Assembly: GCA_964020085.1 (NCBI GenBank)
Contig: OZ026597.1
Coordinates: 4,242,894-4,306,893, forward strand
Length of the DNA: 64,000 bases
Direction: 5' to 3'
Source: Micromussa lordhowensis
Taxonomy: Eukaryota > Cnidaria > Anthozoa > Scleractinia > Lobophylliidae
Below are positions 43,901 to 54,801 of the stretch, one piece after another (the stretch's first letter is position 1; each line of letters begins with the position of its first letter). The position numbers were made by a program, and so were the translations under genes. The notes beneath the pieces were generated by a model. The model worked only from the letters and a program-made list of their open reading frames with translations, did not search any database and was not told where the DNA came from.

Positions 43901-46900
43901 CTAAAACCCATAGAAACTTGTGGTCTATTGCTTTTATATAATAATTCAGAAGACGCGCGATTTTTACATGGGTTTACCGGCACAATAACCCATAGCTGAT
44001 TGACCAATCAGAGCGCGCGCATTGATTTGGTTATTATATAAAGCGCTATATAAGTGCATTATTATTATTATTATTACTATTATTACTATTATTATTTAGC
44101 TCTTATCAACCGAGCTGTAGGTCTGTATGGGAGAATCTTGACCGAGGTCCGAGGTCCGAGGTCAAAATTCTCCCATACAGACTGACTAAGCTCGGTTAAT
44201 AAGATGTTTGTTATATGGCGCAAACAAGAACACTTTAATTCGTTCAATGCAACTGGTTTGTACTAACTGACATTTTGCTTGCAAATGGCGATGAGCTCAT
44301 GAATTTTAATTCTGCCAAAGTTTGCTCTTTCTCTTTACTTTTTCTTTTCATCAGGCTTTTTGGCACTGCCATAAATAAATATTGTTACATGAAAATAGTC
44401 ATTGATTTTGAATTTAGTTTGCAACTTTTCCACTGCAAACATTACCGGCATAGATGCCGGTCTAGATGGGAAAATCTAGACCGCTTTCAATATCGGTTTC
44501 AGCCAATCAAATTCGTGAATTTGGTAGTTCCCAGCCCTTGTGAGACAGAGCCATATAATAAATAGAGGATATTACACGGTGGTGAGAAGATATGAATTTT
44601 ATGTTCGAGTGGCAAGAACAATATCTCACGAGTGAGCGAAGAAAAAGGCGGGAATCGTGACGTCATTTAACGATACGACACTCGCAAAGGTGACATACGG
44701 AAAATACGCCACTCGGGTCCCGGATGAAGTGGCGTATGGAATCTACGAGTGGTTTAGTTCCCAGTAAAACACTCTCCTCCATATAATAATATTATTTATA
44801 GCATTTTAATTTCTATTTAGTTTGCCTTGCAAGAGACTATCTTGCATCACAAAGAGCAATAAACTTGACTGTCTGCCCTGCTATTTACAACTCATTTATG
44901 TCACAGTAAAATCATCTATGTGTGGTCCATCTATTCTTTTCCTATACTTGATTGGTCCACATACTTTTAAAGAGTAATTTCAGCGGGTTATTTTTGGGGC
45001 GCGTGTAAAAGCCAATCTACCTTAGATTTAATGTGATATCGATTTGAAACATTTGAATTAATTGATACGTGGCGTCATGGTTAATAGCTAGAGGAGACTG
45101 GTCATGAAGACCGGTAATCATCAAAGAAGCAACAAAGGTCCACAACCGTGCACAATCTTTTGTTTTTGCGCTCACATACTATGGATGAGTTAGTCCCTAA
45201 GTTATAGGTATAAACGGTGACTATGCTTGGTGCACGATCAAGTCCAAATACGTGAACAAAAACATATAACATAAAGCGTTGCCGAATTTCATAACCATTC
45301 TTCTCAATTAACAAGGGTGGTGTGTAATGAGTTTTCTGCTTTGGAAAAAGAAATCTTTTCTCTTAATACTTGTAATAATGGTGATATCTCGTTGCTTTGA
45401 GTCCTCTAACAGTGTTCGCCTTGGAGCCCGGAGACCTTAACCCCTTTTAAAACCTGTAAATGTGGAATAGCTCCAACCTTTCGCATTCCAATCGATGTTG
45501 CATATCCTGGTGCAAGGCTCAGGCCCTTGTCGAGAGGAAATGGCATTTTTCCTTGGTCCGAGATGTGAATTCTGACTCCTGCTTCGGGCGTTAAAGCTCC
45601 AATGTATTGCTCTTGTTCGATGTTCAGCTCCAAACTCAGTCCTAAAAACGGATATGCACTTAAACAAGCATGGCAGTCACTAACAGGTAATATTTGGGGC
45701 TTACAGAGCATGTAATTTAACCAAACATAGCGCTAGCAGATTTTGACCATTGTGGTCGCATACAGAATGTTTTAGAATTTGATTTCAAGAACTGGGCTAG
45801 TTGAAGCGATTTCCAATAATGATGAATTCCTTTGGATTTGTAGTTTATTTAATTCTCGGGATTATAGAGAGTTACAACATAACCAAAAGGGAAAGGAAAA
45901 CAACAATGGAAGTATGTTGTCTCTTGAACTCAGTGACGAGTGAAGGAAAGTATTGTGACCATACTAGGACTTTTCAGAATTTTATAGCGGAGCATAGAAA
46001 TAGGAAACCATGCAACATCGCTATCGGGCGCTTGCGCCCAACGACGAAAAACGGCTTCGCACAACTTGGCGGCCATACTCCAACTAATACGAACTCTTGG
46101 CTTACAGCGCATATCTTTGATATTGGACATCCATGTCAAAACAAGGTATCCGCTGATCGCGGGCTCAAATTTAAAGCTCATCGGGGTCAAGGGTCGGTCA
46201 AGGGCTTTTTGATGTTGACGGCTGACCAAGTACTGGTGTTCAATTGGATCGCAGGCTCAAGCGATGTTAACTTGTAATCAGAGCTGGGTTTTTCGGAAGC
46301 CAGTTAACGCTCACCCAAGATTAAAAGTCAACCGAAATGTAAAATTTTCTTGTATAAAAATGTTTTTCACTGCTTATGTTTTGTGTAATTTGAGAGTTAT
46401 TCATACTCAAAAGAGAAGGCCAAGCAATATAAACAAAGTAACAAAACTCAATTTTTTCGCGTATCCTGGGTAAGGTTATATCGGGCTTTGAACAACCCGG
46501 CCCAGGTGCTCCGCTTTCATGCTTGGCTAGATCTATATATTACATTGTCAATTCAACAACTCAACCGCGGCCAGTACTTCACAAACTAACAAACAGGTAT
46601 AATAAGCTGTCGTGCATAGTACATGGACCACGAGCCGAATAGTCAGAAAATTTGCAAAGGTAAGTTGCAGCTACTCAACAGGGTGAATTTGATCTTATGG
46701 TAAGAAGGGCCACAACCTCGACCCCAGGTTTTCTTATCTTCCCGCCCTCCCGGAGCGAAGATCAGAGACCCTGGATACGAGGTTGGAAGGGCCTGATAAT
46801 TTGGTTGCATTTAAGCTAAACCAAAAAAACGTAAACTGTGTCATTACAGCTTTGAATGAGACACACCTTCATTGAAAAGCAGCTTTAGTGAAATGATAGG

Positions 46901-47277
46901 TTTTCATTCTTATAATTTCCGGTTTTCACATGACGTCACTAAAATTCAAACTATACAACTGTTGATCCTCCTGATATTTTACTTTAATGATGTATAAGAG
47001 CAGCTAAAAACTAATATTCATACAAATTTTTGTTCCTAATGGGCTCTTGGTTTTGCAATAGACTACGGTTGAATTTCTAAGCTTTTGCGTGACGCGGCAT
47101 TTACATGAAAGCCGAGGTGTTTAAAAAGTGACTTATTTTGGGACTTATTTCGGGAAATTTGGCCATCTGAACAGTTCTTGTATTGGAAAAAGTATTATTT
47201 TAATCATTTTAGAGTTCCTCGAGAGATAAATGTCCCCTTTTGTAACAAAACTCAATGGCAGATGTTTCTGTTGGTTT

Positions 47278-47311
<34 letters not shown>

Positions 47312-47339
47312 GGTAAAAACTTCTCCGCATATCTTGCAG

Positions 47340-47384
<45 letters not shown>

Positions 47385-50300
47385 GTTACCTTCTTTCTTT
47401 TCTCAGATTCTGGACTTCATCTATTTAACAGCTCTGATTTTTATTTTGAATGGGCTGACACTGAAAACCAGCAATACTTATACAGAGGAAATAAGGTGGC
47501 CGCACGGAGATACGAAATTTATCTTCGAGTGTTGGACAATATATTTCAACACAAGAGAAGTTTCGTATCTTCAGGCGACCATGTAATTTTCTTTTTATTA
47601 TTTTCACAATACATAACGACGCTTTTGGCGATTTTCCGAAGATTTCCGACCACTTTCGGAATATTTCCGAAGATTTTCACAAATTTTTGCCGAAGATTAC
47701 CGAAGATTGCTGAAGAGGACCGAAGAAGATCCGAACACGTTTCGATCATACACTAACAAATTGAAGTGTAGTTGTGGGACAAAAAAATAGTTATCAAGAA
47801 TGATATCTTCACATGTAAGGATATCATAACGTTTTTTTGTGTGGCTTACACCAAGTGTAATCCACACTTTGTCATCATCCGAGATATTTATTTAGTTCTT
47901 TGTTTATTTATTTATTTGTCGACGAGAGATAGTCCTTGTCACGTGGTCAACAAAGAAGACTAGGTTCCAGTTAGTGGTGGAGTCGGCCATTTTGCTGGTG
48001 GCTTAGAGTTTCAATTTTATCCCCTCCTTTTAGTTTTCGAGGTAAGTTGTTTTTCATTTTGAGCTTGTTTTTGCGTTCTGTAGTTTATCATTTAGTTTAC
48101 GTGTGGAAAATCTAGTTTCTTATTTTCTTACAAATAACGAAACAAGTTTACTTTGTTGAATGACTTTCAGGTGTATTCATGCAAGCCGGGACGCGGGAGT
48201 TATTTTCCTTAAGTAAGTCAGCGCATAGACCTGGAATTTGTTCAGTGCAGGTTGTACGGGAGCCATTATACTTTTATAAGCTAACGTTTATTGTCTTGAA
48301 CCTTCGGACGTTTAAAATTTTTCCTTCGGTGGCCAGGAATTCAAAGTCAGCGGCGCTTACAAATGAGTTTGAAAAAAATCATAAGGTGTCCGCCTTCTCA
48401 AAACTGGAAACAAGATGGTAATTACAGGTTAACGCACTCAGCGAGTGAATTAGCGGGATTTACCTGCACGAGTTTACTAACAATGGAGAGAAATACCGCA
48501 ATACTGCAAGAGGCCGCTCAGTGCGGTATTGAAAATTTCGAGTTCATTGTTAGTGAACAAAAACTATTACCCCACTCACGCTTGTGGGACATAAGATGGT
48601 TATACCCAACTCGGTTCTATGTGCCTCATGATCTATCTAACATCTCATCACCAATGTACGCTCGTAGAATAGGTGTTAATCTGCGGGCTTCAGACCAAAA
48701 GCTAGGCTTTCTTGGGAATCCACTCAATTTACAGCTATTGTGATTCTACTTTAAAACTTATGGTGGAAATGAAACTGAATTATTGATTGATTGAATGACT
48801 AGCGGACTGACTAACTGATTGACTGTCTGACTAATTATTTGATTGATGGATTGATTTATTCTTTGATTGATTGATTAAAATTTTCGAAAATTTAAGGTGG
48901 CTCTTAACCCCCTTCGAAGAATGGTTTTAAACTTTGCAAAACAGTTGTATCTTGTCTCACTGATTACAATTGGACAATAAAAAATGGGGGTCACAGAACT
49001 CGTTTTTGAGTTATAAGCTCTCAAAGCTTAAAATAAGGGTGTTTTTAACAGGTCATATTGTTGCTATGGTAACCTATCGAGTCACAAAATTGACAGCAAC
49101 TTGTTCACCAATTATTGGGCAGTTTTTTGATACCATAAAAGAGTGATTTTAATGACCCATCAACCTCTAAGTCTTGGAAAGTACTGGAAACTGTTTCCAG
49201 CCACCTTAAGTATTATTTGACCGCTTTAAGTTCGTGATTTCCTAAATCTACCAACAACTAACCATATGAAGGACCAGGTTCACTTGATCGCAAAACCTTA
49301 GTGTCCAATCCATTTTCTGTAGTTCCTCCATTGAAAACGTAGCAGTTCCCATACGCAAAATGCCAAAAGTGGCCCCAGATATCACTGGAATAATTCCTAA
49401 GGAAGCCATCCAAAATGACAATCATCCCAGACAATAATGATGCAATAGAATGTATCATACATGTGACTATTGCCGGAGTAAAGTTATATGAGGAAAAAGA
49501 TCACCGCAGCTACAAGTTGGCATAAGTTTCTGCTTTCATGAGCTAAGCCAGTGTTACTACTCGAGATATAACACTTACAGCATTTCTGTTATATATTACC
49601 AACCTTGAAAATATGAGTATATTTTAATTCTCCTGTATTGCTTCTTTTACAGGCTTTCATCACGAATAAATGTTACAAAGTAACAAAATGATATTACATG
49701 TAACTTTGAGCATTTTGAACCAAAACATCATTGGAAACGTAAGATCGGCAAAATGAATTTACTTACGCACAATTCACTCCAAGATAAGTGCAATAAATTA
49801 CAAAGTCTTCAAATTGGTGACCCAATGCTCTCAGCAAGTCAGGATCTTGTCGCGCCATAATTGTTTTGATTGTCAACTGTTTCCCTAGCTAAGTCATTTG
49901 ACAATGCCATGGCAACCTCATTTTGACATAGAGGTCAAAATAATCTTGTTCATCCTTTTTTAGATGAGCATTGCAGAATTACTGCCATTTTACATTCCAC
50001 TGTCATTTTCTGGGATGCATTTTTTCTGCCAGTTTAGGTTATTTTTCTGACTTGGTGATAACATATGACGGATCAATGCATATGATGGCAAACTTAATGA
50101 CGTCATGCGAGTTGAGATGACGTTGTGGCCAGCAGAAAAATATCATCCCATATTTCTGTGGTCTTCTGCCTTAAAGAGATAATCAGAATATTGATTGATA
50201 ATTGGGCAACATTCATCGTAGTTCAGTGCCAATTTTCGCATTGATGACAATTTCATTAATCTGCGTTGGCCTTGAAAACGCCCTCTGAGGCAGATCGTAG

Positions 50301-51042
50301 ATTTAAGAGACGGAATCCTGCACAATAAAAATAAAAAACTTTAGAAAATGATATTTACATTCGAATTCAACGAGAAGTTTGGTTGCTTATTAACATACCA
50401 GTCGAGTGACGCTATGGAATCATTAAACGAAATGTAGATTTAACAAATTGACGTCAGTTTTTCATGCGTCTGTCTTCTTATTGATCATAAATTTCGTCAT
50501 AACATTGTCAAAGTAGCTGTGGATCCGCAGACTACTTTGACAATGTGATGACGAAATTCATTGTCAATAACAGGACAGACTCATTAAAAACTGACGTCAA
50601 TTTGTTTTTTACGATAACAAATGGTCGAATTGCCCGCTCTCGCTCGCTGACGCGTCGCACGAATTTCGAATTCATGTGTCTGTCCGCATATTGACGATAA
50701 AAATTAGCCAATGAGCGCGCGAGAATTTCTGCAGTTATCGTAAAAAATCAATTAGAGCTTGAAAGACAAGCAAAACAATTAACATGAAATATGACTCATC
50801 ACCGTGTTATGGACTATCTGCACATGTGTAGCCAGAGGACGTTGCCGGTAAATCACGTGAAGATCATGAACCTGCCACGAGACAACAGCCAGACAAGTCA
50901 GAATAGAAATAATCCAGAAGGTTTTTCTGATCGGATGACACGAAGCCACAACCCTTCCCGCTCCGTGCCTTGAAGTATATCCAAAGAAATCATACAACAT
51001 AAAGGCTACAGAGCGGTGCTCGTCTTGTTCAGCAGTTTCCAT
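37815..51042 (-). CDS. DEG/ENaC sodium channel, minus-strand paralogue (gene 2)
   Basis: A second channel gene, collinear with gene 1. Supported exons in transcription order: 51042-50803 (N-terminus, TM1), 49396-49263, 45644-45479, 43519-43409, 42485-42371, 40500-40422, 38603-38528 and 37991-37815. The N-terminal exon has the family HG gating motif (TSRHGAGRV) before TM1. The last exon carries GGSLGLWIGMS and TM2. Phases agree with gene 1 wherever both are visible. The exon between 50.8 and 49.4 kb and the two short exons between 40.4 and 38.6 kb were not found with confidence, so the gene may be intact or partly decayed. Confidence 0.78.
38528..38603 (-). CDS. DEG/ENaC gene 2, exon with GC donor
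   Basis: 76 bases encoding NVLKVDIFFEELNYEVISEE. The 5' splice site is GAG|GCAAGT, a GC-AG intron; the gene 1 counterpart uses GTAAGT. Confidence 0.82.
39651..39797. repeat. Short MITE with inverted ends
   Basis: The left end CTGGCCCCAGTTGTCCAAAG and the inverse right end (AGGCCCCAGTTGTTTAAAGG) match well. The centre contains TATCCACCGGATAAATCA. It lies in a gene 2 intron. Confidence 0.65.
40044..40330. repeat. Composite foldback repeats
   Basis: Inverse GAGCGGGCAAGA/TCTTGCCCGCTC words at 40063-40141 are followed by a second palindrome, TTTTTTTGCGTGTTTATGGAC / GTCCATAAACACGCAAAAAA, around 40244-40304. No coding sequence. Confidence 0.7.
40422..40500 (-). CDS. DEG/ENaC gene 2, Cys-rich exon
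   Basis: 79 bases, donor TGCAG|GTAGGA, acceptor CTTACAG. It encodes KCLKTVHKKFKAGNLS and CSNSCPPPC, collinear with 25985-26063. Confidence 0.83.
40608..40862 (-). pseudogene. Isolated 84-codon frame, unassigned
   Basis: An open frame from MSYVDRCNILDWPFL through FEFAKVNSARASIFLF. It lies in a gene 2 intron, has no clear splice sites and is not collinear with any gene 1 exon. The composition looks protein-like, but I recognise no domain. It could be a fragment of an unrelated gene or chance. Confidence 0.2.
42371..42485 (-). CDS. DEG/ENaC gene 2, CxC exon
   Basis: 115 bases, acceptor CTATGCAG, donor GTTG|GTAAGC. It encodes ACKKSCWASNQRKLCGCMGY and a final PVCDILNKTV, collinear with 24971-25082 plus one codon. 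Confidence 0.86.
43409..43519 (-). CDS. DEG/ENaC gene 2, exon b counterpart
   Basis: 111 bases, phase 0 at both ends, acceptor CTCTGTAAG, donor ACT|GTAAG. It encodes VLINRKDPFSENLCVSDST and ends YSST, like gene 1 exon b. Confidence 0.84.
43753..43935. repeat. Foldback MITE
   Basis: AATAGACCACAAGTTTCTAT is mirrored by ATAGAAACTTGTGGTCTATT, with GGCTGATAAACCACT inside each arm and a centre near GAGCCGCAGGCGAG. Confidence 0.85.
44097..44566. repeat. MITE-like repeat, copy 2
   Basis: Second copy of the 277-735 family, with the same order of blocks and the same CCATATAATAA end. This copy has a GAGGTCC triplication in its foldback. Confidence 0.75.
45479..45644 (-). CDS. DEG/ENaC gene 2, exon a counterpart
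   Basis: It encodes LSLELNIEQEQYIGAL and PFPLDKGLSLAPGYATS. The downstream splice site reads AAAG|GTTGGA, a weak donor. It is collinear with 1709-1872. Confidence 0.8.
45984..46517 (+). repeat. Host copy of the MITE found inside the Polinton
   Basis: Begins TAGCGGAGCATAGAAATAGG and ends GGCCCAGGTGCTCCGCTTTC. It is homologous in inverse orientation to 13995-14640. It lies in gene 2's long intron and shows the family is a host repeat, not Polinton DNA. Confidence 0.8.
46518..48780. other. Intron with low-complexity and unassigned sequence
   Basis: Contains a CCGAAGATT-type degenerate tandem repeat at about 47631-47740. Two overlapping frames at 48179-48743 have no recognisable domain. Nothing else could be supported. 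Confidence 0.4.
48781..48882. repeat. (GATT)n-type microsatellite
   Basis: A degenerate tract of GATT/GACT tetranucleotides, ending just before the TTAA-MITE. Confidence 0.8.
48893..49210. repeat. TTAA-flanked MITE, copy B
   Basis: Same family as 30012-30347. It begins TTAAGGTGGCTCTTAACCCC and ends GGAAACTGTTTCCAGCCACCTTAA. Confidence 0.78.
49263..49396 (-). CDS. DEG/ENaC gene 2, exon before exon a
   Basis: 134 bases, acceptor CCTTAG, donor TATG|GTTAGT, phase matching 45479-45644. It encodes FAYGNCYVFNGGTTENGLDT and ends EPGPSYG, the family's palm/beta-ball entry. Confidence 0.78.
50143..50320 (-). CDS. Possible DEG/ENaC gene 2 exon 2
   Basis: A TTATTGTGCAG acceptor precedes sequence whose frames include SLKSTICLRGRFQGQRRLM. 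It lies where the second exon is expected, but neither the phase nor the family's usual motif is clean. It may be diverged or degraded. Confidence 0.3.
50443..50604. repeat. Foldback MITE
   Basis: AAATTGACGTCAGTTTTTCA is mirrored by TTAAAAACTGACGTCAATTT. Inner arms contain CATTGTCAAAGTAG / CTACTTTGACAATG. Confidence 0.85.
50803..51042 (-). CDS. DEG/ENaC gene 2, first coding exon
   Basis: The ATG is at 51042. It encodes a short cytosolic N-terminus with YDFFGYTSRHGAGRVVAS (His-Gly gating motif), the first membrane helix (TFWIISILTCLAVVSWQV) and the start of the ectodomain. The donor is probably ACG|GTGATG, a weak site. Confidence 0.8.
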
Positions 51043-52090
51043 TTGTCGCTTGTCCTTTGGTAGTTTTATACTAGAGTCAATCTTTAGGCGAGGGGCGCTT
51101 TACATCCTTTGGGTCACGTCGCTGAGGTCTACAGTAATGGAACAAACCAAAACCCAAATTAGAAATGAAGTTTCACACACTCCGAGAGCCTGATCTGAAC
51201 TTTAACTATTTGATTTCACGGCTGTCGTCATAAAAAAGCCCTGCTGATCTGGCCTCGCTTATAATTACGGTGAGTTTTAATCTTTACCTGATCTTATTTG
51301 TAATTTAATTTCGGTGTGCGTGGGCTTTTTTTGACAGAGGTTTGTATATTTAGCTATGATTTCTTTGTCACGCTTTGGGCCTTGAATGATAATCGAGGAC
51401 CGTTAAATTGAGACATTTGATGCACTCAGTCTTCAGCTCATTCCGCTTTTGTAAATCGAAAGAGAAAGAAAAAAAAGTTATGAAATATGTGTTTTAGAAA
51501 TCTCTCCGCCTCTGGCAAGAACATCTTTTATTCAAAACTGGAAAATAAAAAGATTATGTTATTTACATCGGGAAGTAATCTAGTGAGCCAATCTTCAGAG
51601 GGAGGTCACAATGGAATTGGGCTAGTCATTTGTTATATTTCAATTTTTCGCTATGATCTTCAGTTATAATAACTGAAGGATGTACCTTTTTGATGTCTTT
51701 GAATATTACCGTAGATCGTTCAGTGTTATTGGGAGTTACACAAACTTTCTTTGCATTAGGGATAGTCATATCAATTATTTGCATGATGTATTTTTAATTT
51801 TTTAAATATTACGACGGTCACCATGGAAGCATTGAATAAACTTGATCACTTTCAATAGAATTGAAAAATTTGCATGTAACTTTTGTCATCAGGATAAAAT
51901 CATAAGTAAGTGAAAACTGATAAAAACTTAATTTAATAGATGTGAAGTACGCAATGTAGATATGTCAGTGTAGTAGAATTATGTCTTAAATGTACACCTT
52001 AAGTAGTATTTTTTTAAAGCTATATCGTAGAGAAAAAAAAGAAAACACGATCGGTCTGTGATAGGAAAAACCATGTCAGTGAAGACACTC
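51043..52090. other. Intergenic DNA upstream of DEG/ENaC gene 2
   Basis: Would contain the gene 2 promoter. No recognisable element or gene. Confidence 0.4.
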
Positions 52091-52099
52091 GAACACACT

Positions 52100-53085
52100 G
52101 ACGTCATAGCATGGCCATTGCAGCACGCCTTTTAAGTTGGTCTGGGTCATCCCGGCTCCTTTTTAAAGGCGCTGCCATCTGAGGACAGACTTGGGGATGT
52201 GGTTTAGGTCCAATTAAGGGCATGCTCAAGCCATCGAATCCGGCGACGTTGAATCTCCAGCGCACATTCTGGCTCTTTTTTGTTTTCTTGTACAGCTCTT
52301 CATTTGAGATTATGTTAGGCCAAATGCGACATATTCTCCTGAGACATCAGTTGTGGAAGGCACCGATCTTGTTCAAATCGCATTTTACCACTCTCCGGCA
52401 CTCGGAGCCATACAGCAGAACTGGCCTGACACATAGTACTGTTATTTAGTCTAGGCTTCGCCCTGTACTGCTTCGACTTCCATACAGGCTGGAGTCTTGC
52501 AAACGAACCTCTAGCTTTCCCAAGCCTTGCCTTGATGTCCTTCTGTGCTGCATTGTCCTTTGCGACAAAGCTACTCTGGTAGGAGAATTCCTCAATCAAG
52601 TCAAGTGGGTCACAATCTGCTGTAATTGGTGCATCTGGAGTAGCATTGATGCACATAACCTGGGTCTTGGAGGTGTTGATGGACAAGGCGGCAATTCTGC
52701 TGAGCCCGTCGGTCTTCTCGTGTAACTGACAATGTGTTGTGGAGAGAGCACCAAGGTCGTCTGCAAAGTCGAGGTCTTCAAGTTGGGAAAAGACTGTCTG
52801 CTGCCTGTGGGTTTGTCCGCCGTTGTCCTACGCATGATCCAATCAATGGCAGCCAGAGAGAAGATAGGACAGATGGCACATCCCTGTCGCACACCAGACT
52901 CCGCAGAGAACCGATGTGACAGGTTTCCATCTACAGTGACACTGCACTCAAACTGTTGCTAGAACAACCCCATGAGGGTGACCATCTGAGGGGCTCCATT
53001 TGATTGCACGATCTTCTACAGGGTGTCGCGGTGCTCGCTGTCAAAGAATTTCCAGACGTCGATTAAAATTGACGTAAAAAGGGGT
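52100..53085 (-). pseudogene. Degenerate non-LTR (LINE) reverse transcriptase
   Basis: On the minus strand, successive frames carry reverse-transcriptase pieces: an AAA-rich FxxAFDS-type start near 53060, RQGCAICPIFSLAAIDWIMR (52.8 kb), an LDFADDL-type active-site segment in another frame (52.76 kb), INTSKTQVMCINAT, and a C-terminal thumb region (KDIKARLGKARGSFARLQPV). Stops and frameshifts separate them, so the copy is dead. Confidence 0.8.
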
Positions 53086-53089
53086 GTTC

Positions 53090-54600
53090 ACATTGATGCA
53101 TTGCTCGATGATGTTCCACAGAGCGAAGACACTAATCTATCAACGTGGCTAAGAATTTTTGTTTTAAATTGTATAAATTCTCATTCTACCCATGAGGTTA
53201 ATTACAATATTATCGTGGTAAATTTGTTAGCGGTATTCTGATGAATCATGTGGGAGCGTAAAGTATCAGCTTCTTCACTTAGCGGTTTGATTAGTTAGAA
53301 AGCCCAGACGATCTGTAAGGGTGATTTCGTGAGCTAATAGTTTACGGTGGATTACACAGAGATTTACATCAGCTACCTAGATAAGAATATATTATTTCTT
53401 ACACCGGTCCATCTAGATTAAGAAAGTTCATACTAAGCTGCGTTTATAAAAACGTGAAGGAACTAATTTTTCCTTGGCTTCATCCAGCTCTTTCGACAAA
53501 CTCGAGTTCCATTCCGTAGAAGGCCAATGATCGAGTTATAAATAATGATAACTTGTGCGATTCTTTTGGAACCATTATCGTCAAGTACCTAGCTCAATTT
53601 CAATCGCTCGAGCTTATTTCGATTTGCAATTCGATTTTTGTATTTTGTAGATCGGATGTGTTTGTTTGTTAGCGGGCTCAGATCTATCGGATAAAGTACA
53701 AAGTAAAGATGGCGACTAGTTCCCAGTGCTCCTCGGTTTGACGGGATAATTTTTTCATCGGTTTCCACTTGCTTATGATTTTATCTTGATGAGAATAGTT
53801 ACGTGCTTTGTACGCCATCAAAGCAAAGCAAACAATAAACCTTAACCCTAATACTATCTTACATTTATATCCGAAAAACTTGACTAATAAAATAATAGAA
53901 TTAATCGCATTTTTACACGACCTACAGTTTGAACAGATTCAAAGGAAATCTCTTCTTCAATTACTGTCACCTCCCAAATCCAATTTGTGGAGCCCTCCAG
54001 GAGGGGAATATCCGCTCATAATACCAAAACAGGTGCTCTATGGTTTCAGGTTTATAACACACAAAAAGCACTCATCATGATCCTTGTTATCCATTTTCAT
54101 TAACAATAGATTTGCGCCAATAGTCTATGGAATATCCAATACTAAAAACTTCTTAGCTTACTAGCACTTGTAAATAAGGAAGGAAGGGACACTACAATTA
54201 GTAGTCCAATCTCCGACCGGAGGCGGAAAAAAAATTATTCCAATTACGCTGCACCTTAGTTGTCTGTATGGCAACTGATTTTCGTAAGTTATGGTAAGTT
54301 AAACTGGTAATCCTTTTTATTTTCAATGGTCCCTCTATATTTTGAGAATTGACCACATGTAACCGTTTGCCAAACTCTCTCATATCTGATTACCATGAAT
54401 TTGGAATTGCGTTCATAACACCATAAGCTTGTATACTTTACATTAAACTTATTAATTATTTTGATTGGCGACATTAAAAGAAAAAGGATTCACCTACGAG
54501 ATCATCCACAAGGTCATTGCATTTTCTTATATTTCCGCTCTTGAGTTAGATGAAAAGCGCATTGAATAACCCAGTATCACCTATTAATTAAATAATGAAG
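53090..54600. other. Intergenic DNA
   Basis: No gene or defined repeat recognised between the LINE remnant and the receptor kinase gene. Confidence 0.4.
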
Positions 54601-54674
54601 TGCATGAGCTATGTTTTGCTGTCACTGTTTTTGTGACGACTGCATGTTTTATTTTTCTCCATACAGCCATCGAG

Positions 54675-54801
54675 ATGAGGATTCTTTCCCGAGATCATTT
54701 CAAGCGAGGAATCCTTTTCAACCCAATTTTTCATTCCCGATTAATGTTCATTGGAATCGTTATACTACAATTTTGGCCAGATGAAGGCATCTCTCAGTCA
54801 A
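54675..54801 (+). CDS. RTK first coding exon
   Basis: ATG at 54675. Hydrophobic stretch LMFIGIVILQFWP serves as signal/anchor. The donor is TCAA|GTACGT. Confidence 0.6.

Noticed and set aside
47178..47756. 192-codon plus-strand frame
   Set aside because: Its end is made of CCGAAGATT tandem repeats and the rest has no recognisable domain; it lies in an intron of the minus-strand channel gene.
48179..48743. Two overlapping frames (80 and 126 codons)
   Set aside because: No domain recognised and the frames compete. Possibly a decayed mobile-element gene, but nothing supports a call.
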